A stretch of 64,000 nucleotides of DNA from Lycium barbarum (taxonomy: Eukaryota > Streptophyta > Magnoliopsida > Solanales > Solanaceae), in NCBI RefSeq assembly GCF_019175385.1, contig NC_083348.1, positions 49,250,950 through 49,314,949 on the forward strand, in the 5' to 3' direction. The notes beneath the pieces were generated by a model. It searched no databases, was not told the DNA's origin, and saw only the letters and a program-made list of their open reading frames with translations. The position numbers and the translations under genes are program-made. Positions 34,081 to 45,752 of the stretch are shown here, in pieces. Position 1 is the stretch's first letter, and the number at the start of each line of letters is the position of its first letter.

Positions 34081-35512
34081 AGAGAATGATAGAACATGCC
34101 TAAGAAGTTTTGCCTCAAAAATACTCCAAACTCGATTGAAGCTTAGCCAACGACCGAAACAAACAAGAATTTTGAATATCTATTTATAGATAATTAATGG
34201 CAGTGTCATTCTCCTAATGGATACCGCACTTAGAGTCTGAAAAGAACTAAACAATTGTATTCTAATCTACTTGGGAGCCTGTAGGCTGGTTATTATTGCT
34301 TTCCATTATTGAAGTGGAGTTTTTTTTCCTTCCGGCTCTATGAATGAATTGGAGTTCTACTCCACCGAAGCATGAATGCTAAGAGACAATATCAAGCCAC
34401 GTAAAAGAGACTGTGGAAAGTGACTGAGAATCAAAATCAAAAGTGAATAGGAATAAATTGAAATTCCAACTATCCATGCGTGGCCTGTCATAAGTAATAA
34501 AGTACTTTTGGCAACAATTCAAAATTCAGTTGGTCAATATTTGTGTCTTTATCACAGAGAATATTGATTCTTGGTCACTTATCATATTTGAATTGTTACT
34601 CAGCTTTATAAATATATAAACTTTCCAAAAGAAAATGTTGGAAAGTTTAAAGTTTAGTAGCTTTTATTCTATTGACGAGTAAATTGTAATTGGCTGAAGA
34701 GGTGTAAATACTTCAGGCCTCATCTTTTTTTTTTTTTTCAAATTTGGAATTGATATTTTTCAAGTTCGGACAAACCCCGAAGTAGGGCATGTGGATAATA
34801 AAATTTTACTTAAATCCACAACAAGTTTGGATTTTATTAAATTCAAGATATACTAATCCAAATAAATATTATGTGGCTAATATAATTGGATTAATTATTT
34901 AAGTCCAATAAATATGGATTTAATTAAAAAGGTCCAAATGTATTGGGCTAACTCATTTAATTGAGCTATAACTGATGAGCGCACTTTGCCAAGCTCAAGA
35001 TATCATCTTATTCTAGAAGTGGTACCACGTGTCAAATGGCATGGCACGCCAAACAAAGGAGCCAATGAGATCACTCCACGTGTTAAAATGATGCAACATA
35101 TGCTTAGTCAAATCGAAGGCCAATGAAGATGTACCATGTGTACTATGACATATTCTGCCCAATCAAATATATATGGCCATGTTACTTCATTCTGATTAAT
35201 CGAAAAGGGTATGTCCTTATCACAACTCGTCCATTCTACAACTAAGATTCAAGCTAAAAGCATTCAAGCACTTGAATTAAAGTACAAGTCATAATCAATC
35301 CATCAAGTTTAAGATCAAGCTCAAAAGCCCTTGAATGTACTATTAAAAGGAAGAACAAACAGAGGAATCATAGTGATTGTAACACTCATATTTGAAATCA
35401 AATACTAAGATTGTTGCGATATTTTCCTGTCTTGGTTATTATATTCTCGACTCGAATTTTATAGTCTATAGGCTTGCGTGAGAAATGATAGAAATTTTTT
35501 TAGACAAACCTA
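34081..35512. other. Unassigned A+T-rich spacer
   Basis: No reading longer than chance and no RNA gene recognised. 34740-35460 has ordered blocks (CACGTGTCAAATGG, CCACGTG, AACTCGTCCATTCTAC) and an ending like a transcribed LTR. It might be an old retrotransposon LTR, but no termini are visible. Confidence 0.5.
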
Positions 35513-35838
35513 CAACAAACTCTGAAGCATGAATTTTTTTGGTTGATCATCTCTCACTGTTGCAGAAGAGTTTGCTTGACCTTTTCTTGTGTAAGAGATT
35601 TTTGGGTTGTTCTAATGGAATAGAAGTTTACATAAGATTTAAGAAGATCAATTTGAAGTTACACATACTTTTTGTTGTCCACGTTAACTTCAAATCTATT
35701 CATCTTCTTTGATCTTATCTAAACTTTGATCCTATTAGAACAACCCAAAAATATTTTATATAAGAAAAATCCAAGCTAGCTCTTCTGCAACAGCGAGAGA
35801 TATCTACCAAAAAAAGTCTATGCTTCAAAGTTTGTTGC
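35513..35838. repeat. Fold-back element, ~150-bp arms
   Basis: Arm 35513-35661 pairs with 35684-35838 across a ~22-base loop. Matching runs include CAACAAAC.CTGAAGCAT, CTGTTGCAGAAGAG, TTTTTGGGTTGTTCTAAT and ATTTGAAGTTA. By eye the arms agree at about 80 %. It could be a hairpin MITE or a recombination-made inverted repeat, and a transcript would fold into one long stem. Confidence 0.8.
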
Positions 35839-35955
35839 AGAAGTGCTTGCTTGTCTTTTTCTTATAAAAGAGATTTTTGAGATCTTATAATAGGGTAGCA
35901 GTTTAGATAAGATCTAAGAAGATGAATAGATTTGACGTTCACGTGAGAACAAAAA
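35829..35955. repeat. Third, direct copy of the fold-back arm
   Basis: Repeats the first arm in direct orientation (TTGTTGCAGAAG, TTTTTCTTATAAAAGAGATTTTTG, AGATCTAAGAAGATGAATAGATTTGA) and overlaps the end of the second arm by about 10 bases. Confidence 0.75.
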
Positions 35956-36746
35956 ATATATGTAACTGATAAGAAATTAAATGATGTTATTGATTAATAG
36001 TTAAAGAAACTCAATAAATATGATAAAATATGGTTAATCTTTAATTAATTATAAAATTTAAGGACAGCCTTTAATTAAATGGAGATACAGATTATTCCTT
36101 TATTAGTCCTCAACACTGGTTGTAAATAATTTATATTTATATATAATAATATAAAGCTAGGCATAGACAATGTGACAGCTCTGTCACCATTCACATTTAT
36201 CTTTTTTCTACTTTTTTGATTTTTTATTTTATTTTATCGCATTTATGTGGTATATTAATAAAACTCAAAAGTCACAAAGTTAATTCTCTTAATTATTATG
36301 TTTAATGTGCTATGTCAAAAGAACTGAAAAGTCATTTCTTTTATACCCAAACAGTTACCTCATTCTTTACTCTTAAATTAATTATATACCCATGTATGTT
36401 ACTTTCCCAAGATCAGAAACTACTTGCTTTTACTTTCTTTTTGTTTAATTTTGGTAGTTTTCCTTTATTTTTCCACACAACGTACTACCTAAATTGATTA
36501 AAAAGGCCTCATATATTAAATACTAGTAAATTTATCAATGCTTCGTGCGGTCATTGAAAAAAATAATTTTCTTGTTTTTAGAATTTAATCAAGATACACA
36601 CTAAAATGCCAAACAAACGTGATCCGTATTATATGAATGTGAATGAAAACTCTATTGTAAGACTACAATATGGAATAACAAATGATGTCATGAACATGAC
36701 TATTAATTATTAAGGGGTTATGATAATAAAAAGTTGTGGGAGTAAT
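35956..36746. other. Unassigned A+T-rich spacer
   Basis: Very A+T-rich, no coding or RNA signal seen. It ends at AGTAAT, where LTR F begins. Confidence 0.5.
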
Positions 36747-38509
36747 TGCAATGACCCGCTTGGTCATTATAGTCTTTTCGGCACTTTCGCCCCTTTTCAA
36801 GCTTGGTTAGCTCACTTTTGACCCGAGAAAACCGTTGGCACGCTTCCCGAGGTATATAGATTAGATTCGGCCGACTTTTTGTGAAATTTGGGCTTAAAAC
36901 GAAAAAGAGTTGACTCAAAGTTGACTTTTGGGTGAACGGACCTTTTTAAAAAATCCATCGATTCCGAGAGGTCCAGATAGTCTATTAGAACTTGCGTGTA
37001 TATTTGGTTCGGTTCCTAATGCACTCGGATGCATTTTAAGATTTGGGTTGGAAGTTGGAATTGAGGTATCGGGGGTTAACTTGGTAAACGAGACTTCCAT
37101 TGGGAATTTTGAGGCCACGGGTACATTCGTAGTGTGTTTTTATGTGTCTGTGTATGTGATTTGTGAGCAGGTGGCCTTGAGCATTGGTCGGGATTTCAGT
37201 TGAGATTGAGATAATTTTTGGGGATTTCTAGTACTGATGTCAGCCAGGGCAGCACCAGTATAGTCCGAGCGGCACCGCCATAGCGGTGGGATGGCCGCTG
37301 GGGCGGCCGAGTTCTTGGTGGCCTGACCGTCCCGACGGTCTGAGTGGACGTCGGGGCGGTACAGTAGTAGCGGTCCCAATGCCACTGTATCATTATTGGG
37401 CCTGTTATATTCATTAAATGAAGTGTTAAATGCCTTAAGTCCCTCATTTATTTTCATTCCGAAAATTGAGCTCTTGGGAACAATTCTAGAGAATTCTTGG
37501 AGAAGATTCGTGGTGGTAAGTCCTTCTAATCCCTTTGCTATTTCATAATCCCTAATCATCTTAGAATTCCATTTTCCTTATTAGTTCATTAGTAATGGAA
37601 GATTCAAGTGGGTTTAATGGTTATTTTATCTAGGCTTCTAAATCAAGATTTATTGGTTGGGTTTTTGCAAGATTATGTTGTATCTAAGGGTGTTAATCAT
37701 ATATCTTCCATTATTAGTGTTGGATTCTTGAATTTAAGAGTTAGGGTTTATACCCAAAATTGGGGGTTTTGCATGGATTTCGAAATGGGATGAATCTTTG
37801 AGTTACTTTAGCAATTAGTTGATGGGTTTTGATCACCTACTGTTTAACTGGATATTTACCCCTGAATTTCCCATCTTAACCCTGTGGGCCCCGTTTCCCC
37901 AAATTCTAGGGTTGGTTTTTGATATAATTTGAATGATAGCAATATAGGTATCGATCTTCCTGATCTCTAACCTAGATTTTGAATATGCCTAGACTTGCTT
38001 GATCTTGAGGCTCAGCGGAAAGGGAAGGCTAAGGAGTAATTGTTGGCGTTACTGATGTTCGGCCATCCAGGTAGGTTATGGCTTACCCTTGGTGAGACTT
38101 CGTGCAGCGAAGCATATATTTAGATGATATTGTTGGAGAAAAAATGTAAACCTTCGGGTATGAAGTTGGGTTAGATATTGTCTTAGGTTGGGCCCTGTTG
38201 TGTGATTGGGGCTAGCCACCCGTTGTGTTGTGACTTGATTGCTCTATGGTTATTTGGCTTGATGCTGCATGCTAATAGTAGATATTGGAGACTACTGATA
38301 TATCTTGTTCATGATATTGTGGTACCTTACTTGTTGATGTTGATACGGGGATAGTATTCTATATGACTTGTGTAGTCTTTCATGATATGGTTGGCGTACC
38401 CATGCTTGGTACTTGTGAATTTGATCTAATTATTGATGTTGATTCATACATTGCACGCATTCTTATCCTTCATGATATACTGTTGATACATTGATGATAC
38501 TTAAGGAGA
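36747..38509 (+). mobile_element. Family II LTR F, 3'-truncated
   Basis: Begins TGCAATGACCCGC (family II start with two changes), carries a large G+C-rich palindromic patch (37235-37390) and follows the C/E LTR map as far as the GATGATACTTAAGGAG segment. It then jumps at about 38509 to the beginning of another LTR. Confidence 0.85.
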
Positions 38510-39944
38510 GTTATAGTCTTTTCGGTATTTTCGCCTTTTCCGAGCATTGATGAAAGCATTTTTTACCCGAAGTTGATTCTGGGTAAACAAACCTTTTTCA
38601 AAAATCCAACGATTTCGAGAGGTCCGGATGGTGGCTTATGACTTGTGTGTATATTTGGTTCGGTTCCCAATGCACTTGGATGCATTTTGGGACTTGGGTT
38701 GGAAATTAGAACTAAGGCATCGGACGTTGATCTGGTCAACGAGACCTCCGTTAGAAATTTTGAGGCCACGAGCGTGTTCGCAGCGCATTTTTGTGTGACT
38801 CTGTGTATGTGGTTTGTGAGCAGATGGCCTCGGGAATGGCTCGGGATTTCGATTGAGACTTAGAAAATTGGGAGGAATTCTAGTACCTGGTGCCCGAAAT
38901 GGCGGCACCTGTGCCGCCCCAGCAGCACCATTGTTGCAGTGTGTTGGCCGCTTAGGCGGCCATGTGTATTGTTGGCCATACCGCTATGGCGGTCTCACAG
39001 GTGCTATAGCGGCCCCGTTGCCGTCGTGGCAGTGACGGGCTAGGTGTTTTCATTAAGTGTGATTTAAATAAGCACTTAGACCCTCATTATTTCCCATTTT
39101 GATATTAAAGCTTGGGGGAACAGTTCTTGGAGATATTTTGGAGACATTCTTGGAGGTAACTCTTGCCTATTCCTATACTCTTCCTTAATCACAATCAACC
39201 TAGATTTTCCCCTTCCCTTTAATAATCCCTTAGTGATGGAAGTTGAAAGAGGGTTTTCATGAACTTTCCTTAGGCTCATGTCTTAGGAAATTGATGATGT
39301 TTATGTTAGATTTTTGACGAATCTAAGCTTATTAATCATATATCTTCCATTTCTAGTATTGAATTTCAGAATCGAAGACTTAGGGTTTATACCCAAATTG
39401 GGGATTTTGTTTGAAATCAGAAATTAGGCTAATCCTTGAGTTAAATCAGCAATTAGAGGTTGAGTTATGATCATCTAGTGCTTAATTTGATATTTTGCTT
39501 CCGAATTTCCCGTTTTTCCCTTGTGGGCATGTTTCCCCAATTTCTAGGACTAGAATAGACCTAATTTGAATAGTAGCGATATTAGTATCATTCTTCATGA
39601 TTTCTAATCTAGATTCGATTATTCTTAGACTACTTTAGTTCTGAGGTTCAGCGGAAAGGCAAGGCAAAAGAGTTAGTTGTTGGTGCTGTGGTTCGGCCAT
39701 CCAGGTAGGTTATGACTTACCTTTAGTGAGACTTCATATAGCGAAGCACATATTTAGATTTTATTATCGGAGACAGCATGTGAACCTTCGGGCATGAAGT
39801 CGGGTTGGATATTACCTTAGTTTGGGCCCTGTTGTGTGTTGGGGCTAGCCACCCCGTTATGTGTGATTTGATTTTTCTATTGTGTCGGCTTGATGCCATA
39901 AGTCGTTGGTAGATATTGGATTCTATTTTATCATCTTGATTATG

Positions 39945-40110
39945 ATATAGTTGGCATACCTATTGTTAGTATTTGTACTTGGATATATTATTGGCGTACC
40001 CATTGTTGGTACTTGTGATTCAGTTATATTATTGGCATACCTACTATTGGTTCTTCTGATTCAGATATACTGTTGGCGTACCCATTGTTGGTACTTGTGA
40101 TATTGGCATT
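39945..40110. repeat. 44-bp minisatellite, about four units (LTR G)
   Basis: Units share TTGGC(G/A)TACCCATTGTTGGT followed by ACTTGTGATT; the counterpart is at 59600-59760. Confidence 0.8.
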
Positions 40111-41136
40111 ATTATTGATGTGATTCATGCATTGTACGCACTCTCATTTTCATGATACACTGTTGAGATATTGATGAAATTTGATGAAACACTTGATGAG
40201 CTGGTCTCAGTTTTACTTGAGTGATGTGAGATGGCCGATGTCCGATGTTCATCCTGGAATCATTGATTGAGTGAAATTGATACTTGATAAAACTCTTTTA
40301 CTTGAGTGACGTGAGATGGCCGATGTCCAATGATAAATTCCAAAATTTTTGTTGCATGGCCGATATCCGATGTTAGTTCCGGAATCGTTGTTAGTACATA
40401 GACTCCGAGGGTCCCCCAGAGTGGTGCGGGTGACAACCCCCAGTGGGCAAAAATTCGGGGTCTCGTCTGTCTGTTGGGCAAATATCCGAGACAGATGGCA
40501 CTTAGACTTCACGAGTCACGCTGGGTTGTGCTACCGAGACGTCGATATTTCCATCCGGAGTACATGTGTACACCGCATCCGCATGGCATCGAATTGCATT
40601 CATCCCATCATTGCATTGCATTGCATTATGACTTGATATAGTTGATTGGTGTTGTATTGTGATGCTGGATTAGATTGGATATATTCATATTTGACATATT
40701 TGGGATTAGATGCTTCACATAGGTGATGACGGATATTTGGAATTGATTGTATTGTCTTATACTTATTGGTTTATTTGCTTACCTACTTTATTATCTGAAT
40801 TGTGTTAGCTATGCTTTGTCGGCCGATGATGCCTGCTAGTACTGTTGTTTGTACTGACCTGCGCTTGCTGCATTCTTTTATGAATGTAGAGTATCAGGTC
40901 AGATCCACTTCCGTGACGCGTGGTTGATCGTTGCTTCAGCCTTCTTTTGAGTTTCCAGGGTGAGCATGGCCGTCTGCTGCCTTGAAGACTTTCTATCTTT
41001 ATGTCCTATTCTATTCAGAGACATAGAAAGTTCATGTATTAGTATTTCAGATTGTATTATTTCCCTTTAGATACTCTTGTGTTAATCAAACTACTCCTGG
41101 GGGTGTTTGTCGTCATTCCGCACTCTTCTACTACTA

Positions 41137-41137
<1 letters not shown>

Positions 41138-41175
<38 letters not shown>
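41138..41175. repeat. (TA)n microsatellite in LTR G
   Basis: About 19 uninterrupted TA units. Confidence 0.95.
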
Positions 41176-41177
<2 letters not shown>

Positions 41178-41318
41178 TGAGACTTACGTATTTATTCTAT
41201 TTCGTTGCTTAATATTCATTCTTTTATGTATGTATTCAAGTGTTTGGTTGAGGGTTCGCACACCGAGGTAGGAAGGTAAGTGCCTGCACGACCTAGGCAA
41301 AATAGGTCGTGACAAAGT

Positions 41319-41437
41319 TCGTATCAGAGCCCTAGGTTACCCGGTCCTTAATACAAGAGCGTGTCAAGTAGAGTCTCGTGGATCGGTACGATGAGCTCCG
41401 TACTTATCTGAGGGAGGCCACAAGACATTTAGGAAAT
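41319..41437 (+). promoter_or_regulatory. Element B primer-binding site and leader
   Basis: TTCGTATCAGAGCC (41318-41331) resembles the initiator-Met tRNA complement TGGTATCAGAGCC with two changes. The conserved leader block at 41368-41437 runs from GTAGAGTCTCGTGGATCGGT to CAAGACATTTAGGAAATCTC, matching C almost base for base. Confidence 0.8.
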
Positions 41438-41531
41438 CTCACTTTTTTTTCATTCTTCGTGCTACTTAGTTCAATTTGGGATCTGGAAGGATCAAATTGG
41501 TATCTGACTCTTATCTCTTCCCTAAACAATT

Positions 41532-42110
41532 GTGAGGATTCGCGACACGCCCGCATGGAGGATGTATATGTGGTTGGCTCCACCGATTTTTACTGGCGCA
41601 CCAGGTGAGGATGCCTACGAGTTTATTGTGATCACGCACGAGCTACTTCACATGGTAGGGATTACGGACACTCTCGGAATCGTCTATGTTACCCATCAAC
41701 TCTGCGGTGGCGCAAGGGCATGGTGGGGAGACTACCTTGCTAGCAGACCAGCGGGTGCGCGTCCACTTACTTGGGAGCAGTTCTATGAGGTATTCCTGGA
41801 GAGGTAGTGCCTCGTTTGCGGAGAGACGAGCGTCGAGGTTAGTTCCTTGATCTCCGTCAGGAGGGTATGCCAGTTGCTACCTATGCATCATCCTTCTCCT
41901 ATCTGGCTCGTTACTCCTACCCCTTGATTCCGACCGAGGCTGGCAGGATCCGGTGGTTTAATCGTGGGTTGGATGGTCCTCTCCAGCTGCCTTGTGTCCA
42001 GCTTGAGGCCGAGGGGATTTAGTTTCAGGCCATTTTTTACTGTGCAGCGAGAGTTGAGGCTGCGAGGGCTGGAGCAGCTGGACCCTAGGTAGAGATCCTC
42101 GATACAGCGA
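41532..42110 (+). pseudogene. Element B gag remnant
   Basis: Central gag domain only (PPIFTGAPGEDAYEFIV, GARAWWGDYLASRPAGA, PLTWEQFYEVFLER). A base missing at about 41806 (GAGAGGTAGTG where C-like copies read AGGTATGTG) shifts the frame; the reading continues as LARYSYPLIPTEAGRIRWF with later stops. Compared with C, the N-terminal RGR-rich part and the whole nucleocapsid/RGG region are deleted, so gag runs almost directly into protease near 42105. Confidence 0.8.
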
Positions 42111-43770
42111 CAACAGGTACCATTTCTGCCCGTCATAAAGTAGCATCTGTATTATTTGATCCTTGATCCACCTATTCGTATGTATCTACATTTCATGCCG
42201 TTGGTTGGGATTTTCCTTGTGATAGCATAGATATACCTGTTTATGTGTCTACTCCGGTCGGAGATTCTGCGATTGTTAATGAAGTCTACTGGTCTTGTTT
42301 GGTTACTTTTATTGGGTATGACATTTGGGTAGATTTGATGATGCTCGATATGGTGGACTTTGATATTATATTGGGTATGTCCTGGCATTCTTCCTATCAT
42401 GCGATTTTGGACTGTCATGCCAAGACAGTCACCTTAGACATGCGGGGCATCCCAAGGCTTGAGTGGAGAGGTACTCCTAGTCCCGCCCCGAAGAAGATCA
42501 TTTCCTACCTTCAGGTGAAGAAATTAGTAAGTAAGGAGTGTTTAGCGTATATGGTGCATGTTCATGATATGACTGTTGCATCTCCACCCCTTGAGTCTAT
42601 CCCTATTGTGAGCGAGTTCGCGGAGGTATTTCCATCGGATCTGTCGGGTATGCCACCCGATCGCGACATTGATTTCTGTATCGACGTGGATCCAGGCACT
42701 TGTCCTATTTGCATTCCACCATATCGGATGGCACCTGCTGAGTTGAGGGAGCCTAAGGAGCAGTTACAGGTTTTGTTGAGCAAGGGTTCATTAGACCTAG
42801 CGTCTCCCCTTGGGGTGCTCTTGTATTATTCGTGAAGAAGAAAGATGGGACCATGAGGATGTGTATTGATTACCACCAGTTAAACAAGGTCACTATTCGA
42901 AATGATTGCCCTATGCCTCGTATTGATGATCTGTTTGACCAACTTTAGGGATCTTCGGTGTTTTCAAAAATTGATTTGTGTTCCGGCTATCACCAGTTGA
43001 AGATCAGGGCGGAGGATATTCGGAAGACAGCCTTTCTAACGAGATATGACCACTATGAGTTTCTAGTGATGTCTTTTGGGCTTACCAATGCCTCGGCTGC
43101 ATTTATAACTTTGATGAATGCAATCTTTAGGATGTTCCTTGATTCCTTTGTGATTGTGTTTATTAATGACATCTTGGTGTATTCAAAGAGTAGAGAGATG
43201 CATAAGAGCCATCTCCGTACTGTTCTTAGGTTGTTGAAGAAACATAGAATGTTTGCTAAGTTTTCTTAATGTGAGTTCTGATTGGAGTCTGTAGCATTCT
43301 TGGGCCATGTGGTGTCTAAAGATGGGATTATAATTGATCCACAGAATATTGAGGACGTGAGGGGTTGGGCGAGGCCCACTACAGTGACTGAGATTCGTAG
43401 CTTTGTGGGTTTGGCCAGTTATTACCGTCGCTTTTGTGAAGAGTTTTGCTGCCATTGCTTCATCCTTGACCAGATTGACTCAGAAGGATGTTCCCTTCTA
43501 GTGGACGGATGATTGTGAGGAGAGCTTTCAAAGGCTCAAGCTTCTTTTGACTATGGGTTTGGGTGCGGTGTTGATGCAGGAGGGTAGAGTGATAGCTTAT
43601 ACTTCCCGACAGTTAAAGGTTCAGAGAATTACCCTACCCATGATTTGAAGTTGTTGGCCATAGTCTTCGCGTTGAAGTTTTGGAGGCATTATTTGTACGG
43701 TGTCCATTATGAGGTTTTCACCGATCACTGTAGCCTTCAGTATATGTTTACCCAGAGAGATCTAAATTCC
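42111..43770 (+). pseudogene. Element B protease, RT and RNase H (proximal part)
   Basis: The protease active site reads L-F-D-P-stop-S-T-Y-S-Y-V, a TGA where GGA is expected (about 42165). RT begins [20 protein letters not shown]; a base is missing near 42786, a TAG stands at about 42946, and the catalytic box reads F-I-N-D (AAT at 43165-43167) instead of F-I-D-D. Further stops occur near 43268. RNase H is internally deleted (about 43545: the segment ending LLLTM jumps to [14 protein letters not shown]). The reading stops at TQRDLNS, where element L is inserted, and resumes at 53070. Not functional. Confidence 0.9.
43766..43770. other. Target-site duplication ATTCC, left of L
   Basis: ATTCC before TGTTACACCCC; repeated at 53065-53069. 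Confidence 0.97.
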
Positions 43771-43888
43771 TGTTACACCCCAAAAAATTTCGTGTTACCA
43801 AGACTGTAGACGGCTTAGTATGAGCTCAAGGGAGAGCAAGGTTATACAAGGATCAGGGATGAATATTATATGATCTGAGTATAAGAAT

Positions 43889-43903
43889 ATATATATATAT
43901 ATA

Positions 43904-43936
<33 letters not shown>
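43889..43936. repeat. (TA)n tract present only in the 5' LTR of L
   Basis: About 48 bp of TA repeats with one ATCTAT interruption. The 3' LTR has only ATATATATA at this place (about 50147-50155), accounting for nearly all of the 43-bp length difference. Confidence 0.92.
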
Positions 43937-43938
<2 letters not shown>

Positions 43939-44356
43939 CATTTGGAGTCCGTATGAGGTAAGTCAGTTAACACGTTACATGATGAATAGCCCTCGTAACC
44001 GTAAGTTAAGGTGGGGCCCACATGTCGGGGTTTTATAAAGGACATATGAAAAGTGATATGAGTAGTACATGGGAAGTTGAGCAACTCTTAAGAAGGACCC
44101 TTAAGCCAAATATGGGCATAAGCCCTCCAAAAGAATGATTTAAGGATACGTTTTCGCATGATCTGATTTGGAATGGCCAAAACGCTATTATAAGTTTGGA
44201 ACTTGGAAACACACCAAAAATGAAAGTTGTAGATAAATGAAAGAGCTTTCCAACCATAGGTCGTGGGCCCTCATACGAAATCGGGATCAATAATTATGGC
44301 CATTTTGTGATAAACACTCCAAGCTGCCAAATGGCTTTCGCGGGTCCCACTTGAGA

Positions 44357-44397
44357 AGGTCGGTGGAACCGACCTATGAGGGGTATATACCCCTCAT
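44357..44397 (+). promoter_or_regulatory. Two adjacent palindromes with TATA box, 5' LTR of L
   Basis: 44357-44375 is AGGTCGGT GGA ACCGACCT, with perfect 8-bp arms. Directly adjoining it, 44376-44397 is a perfect 22-bp palindrome centred on GTATATAC with CCCC/GGGG arms. This is probably the core promoter. Confidence 0.75.
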
Positions 44398-44994
44398 TAA
44401 CTCCATTTTTCAGCATTTTTACATTCTCAATAGTTCTAGAAACTTCTCAACACAACCCCCAAACATTTATAGCCCATTAAATCAAGAATTTAAAAAGATT
44501 ACACCAAACTAGTCCATGAAAGGTGATTGTTCTAGCTTCTACTTGATGTTGTGGTAAGTCTGGTCTTGAAGGAAGTTGGTGTGGCTGAATATATTCAAGT
44601 ATAAGGTATGTTCTTCATCCTATCTCTTATGTTGAGCTGATTTGAAGGTTTAGCAAGTCTTAAAATGAAAATAGTTATGGAGGAAAGGTCATAAAGTGTG
44701 GTGTTGTAGTTGTTGTGTTTATGGACTATTTTGAGCATGTTTTGCCTGTGTGGCTGGGCTGATTTACATGTATAGAGATGGTATCTAATGTTGTTGGCGT
44801 GTTGATGAGATTATGCTCCTTAATTAGGAAGAAAGGAAGTGTATATTGTTGTTGTATGTTGAAAAACATCGTGTGGGATGTTTATGGAATATATTGGTAT
44901 GGATAATAGTGTTGCTGATGTTGGTATTGTTGTTGTTGTTGTTGATTGGTTGCTGAATTGTAATTTTGGGCGAGGCATATAAACAGAGGAGATG

Positions 44995-45012
44995 CTGCCG
45001 ATATTTCGACAG
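44995..45012. promoter_or_regulatory. CTGCCGAAATTTCGGCAG block, decayed (5' LTR of L)
   Basis: CTGCCGATATTTCGACAG: two changes from the perfect palindrome in the 3' LTR. Confidence 0.65.
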
Positions 45013-45519
45013 ATTCTAGAAAGATTTGTTTGAAGGCTTAAGATAAGTATATAACAATGGGCTTAATCATAGTATGAATGGTCTTATATGTGGACTTGCG
45101 GGCTCGGATGGATAAGCGTAGGTAGTTGGAGGCTGAACAGGTATGTTAAGGCTCGTCCCTTTATTTCAAAGGGATGATCCCTATGGTACGATTTCATAAA
45201 TGCTTCCATAACTTCTTTGTTTTCAAAAGATAGAAGTTTGTGACTCTAAGGCATGATTCCTTTCCCGATAATCCATAAATGTTTTCCAAAATGCCTGTAT
45301 TTTCCAAACCAATGATTTATGATTCTGTGAGCTCTTATGATAACAACGATGAACATGTTTTTTACGATGATAATGATGATGTCAAAAATGAGAATATTTT
45401 CTATGATGATTATGATGATGATAATTTTATGGTTAAAAGTCTCAAGTTATGAGATCAATGCTTTTATGAGATTATTGAGCTTATTTCATGATTTTCTCGA
45501 TTTTATTCATTGTTGTTGG

Positions 45520-45554
45520 TCTCACCTTATAATAATTATTCCTTCAAGTTGAGA
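45520..45554 (+). promoter_or_regulatory. TCTCACCTT stem-loop, one arm mutated (5' LTR of L)
   Basis: TCTCACCTT and AAGTTGAGA around a 17-base A+T-rich loop; the 3' LTR keeps the exact AAGGTGAGA arm. Confidence 0.55.
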
Positions 45555-45752
45555 TAGAGCGATAATGATTATTCCATATTATGATCAGAGGTTACTGACC
45601 TTACGTCACTCCGCTAAAGTAGTAGCTTTTATTTGAACTCCCATGCATGCTATGAGTATAATATGTGTGTAAAGTTATTTTGTGACATTACCAAGTTATG
45701 TTATTTCATTTTGCTTATGCACTACACTCATTCTCATTCTTCATGTACATAC

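Larger units (their letters stand above)
38510..41314 (+). mobile_element. 5' LTR (G) of element B
   Basis: Lacks its first ~18 bases and otherwise runs to GGTCGTGACA, followed by a primer site. It aligns throughout with B's 3' LTR (54807-55320 plus 58697-60009), at around 90 % by eye. It has the empty version of the S2 target (GCTATAGCGGCCCC near 39006). It contains palindromes such as GGCCGCTTAGGCGGCC, two minisatellites (39945-40110 and 40200-40390), the AGTAC/GTACT hairpin (40838-40855) and (TA)n at 41138-41175. Confidence 0.9.

Noticed and set aside
44033..44290. 85-codon minus-strand reading conserved at 50252-50509
   Set aside because: Conserved only because the two LTRs of L are copies of one sequence; no domain and no sign of coding constraint.
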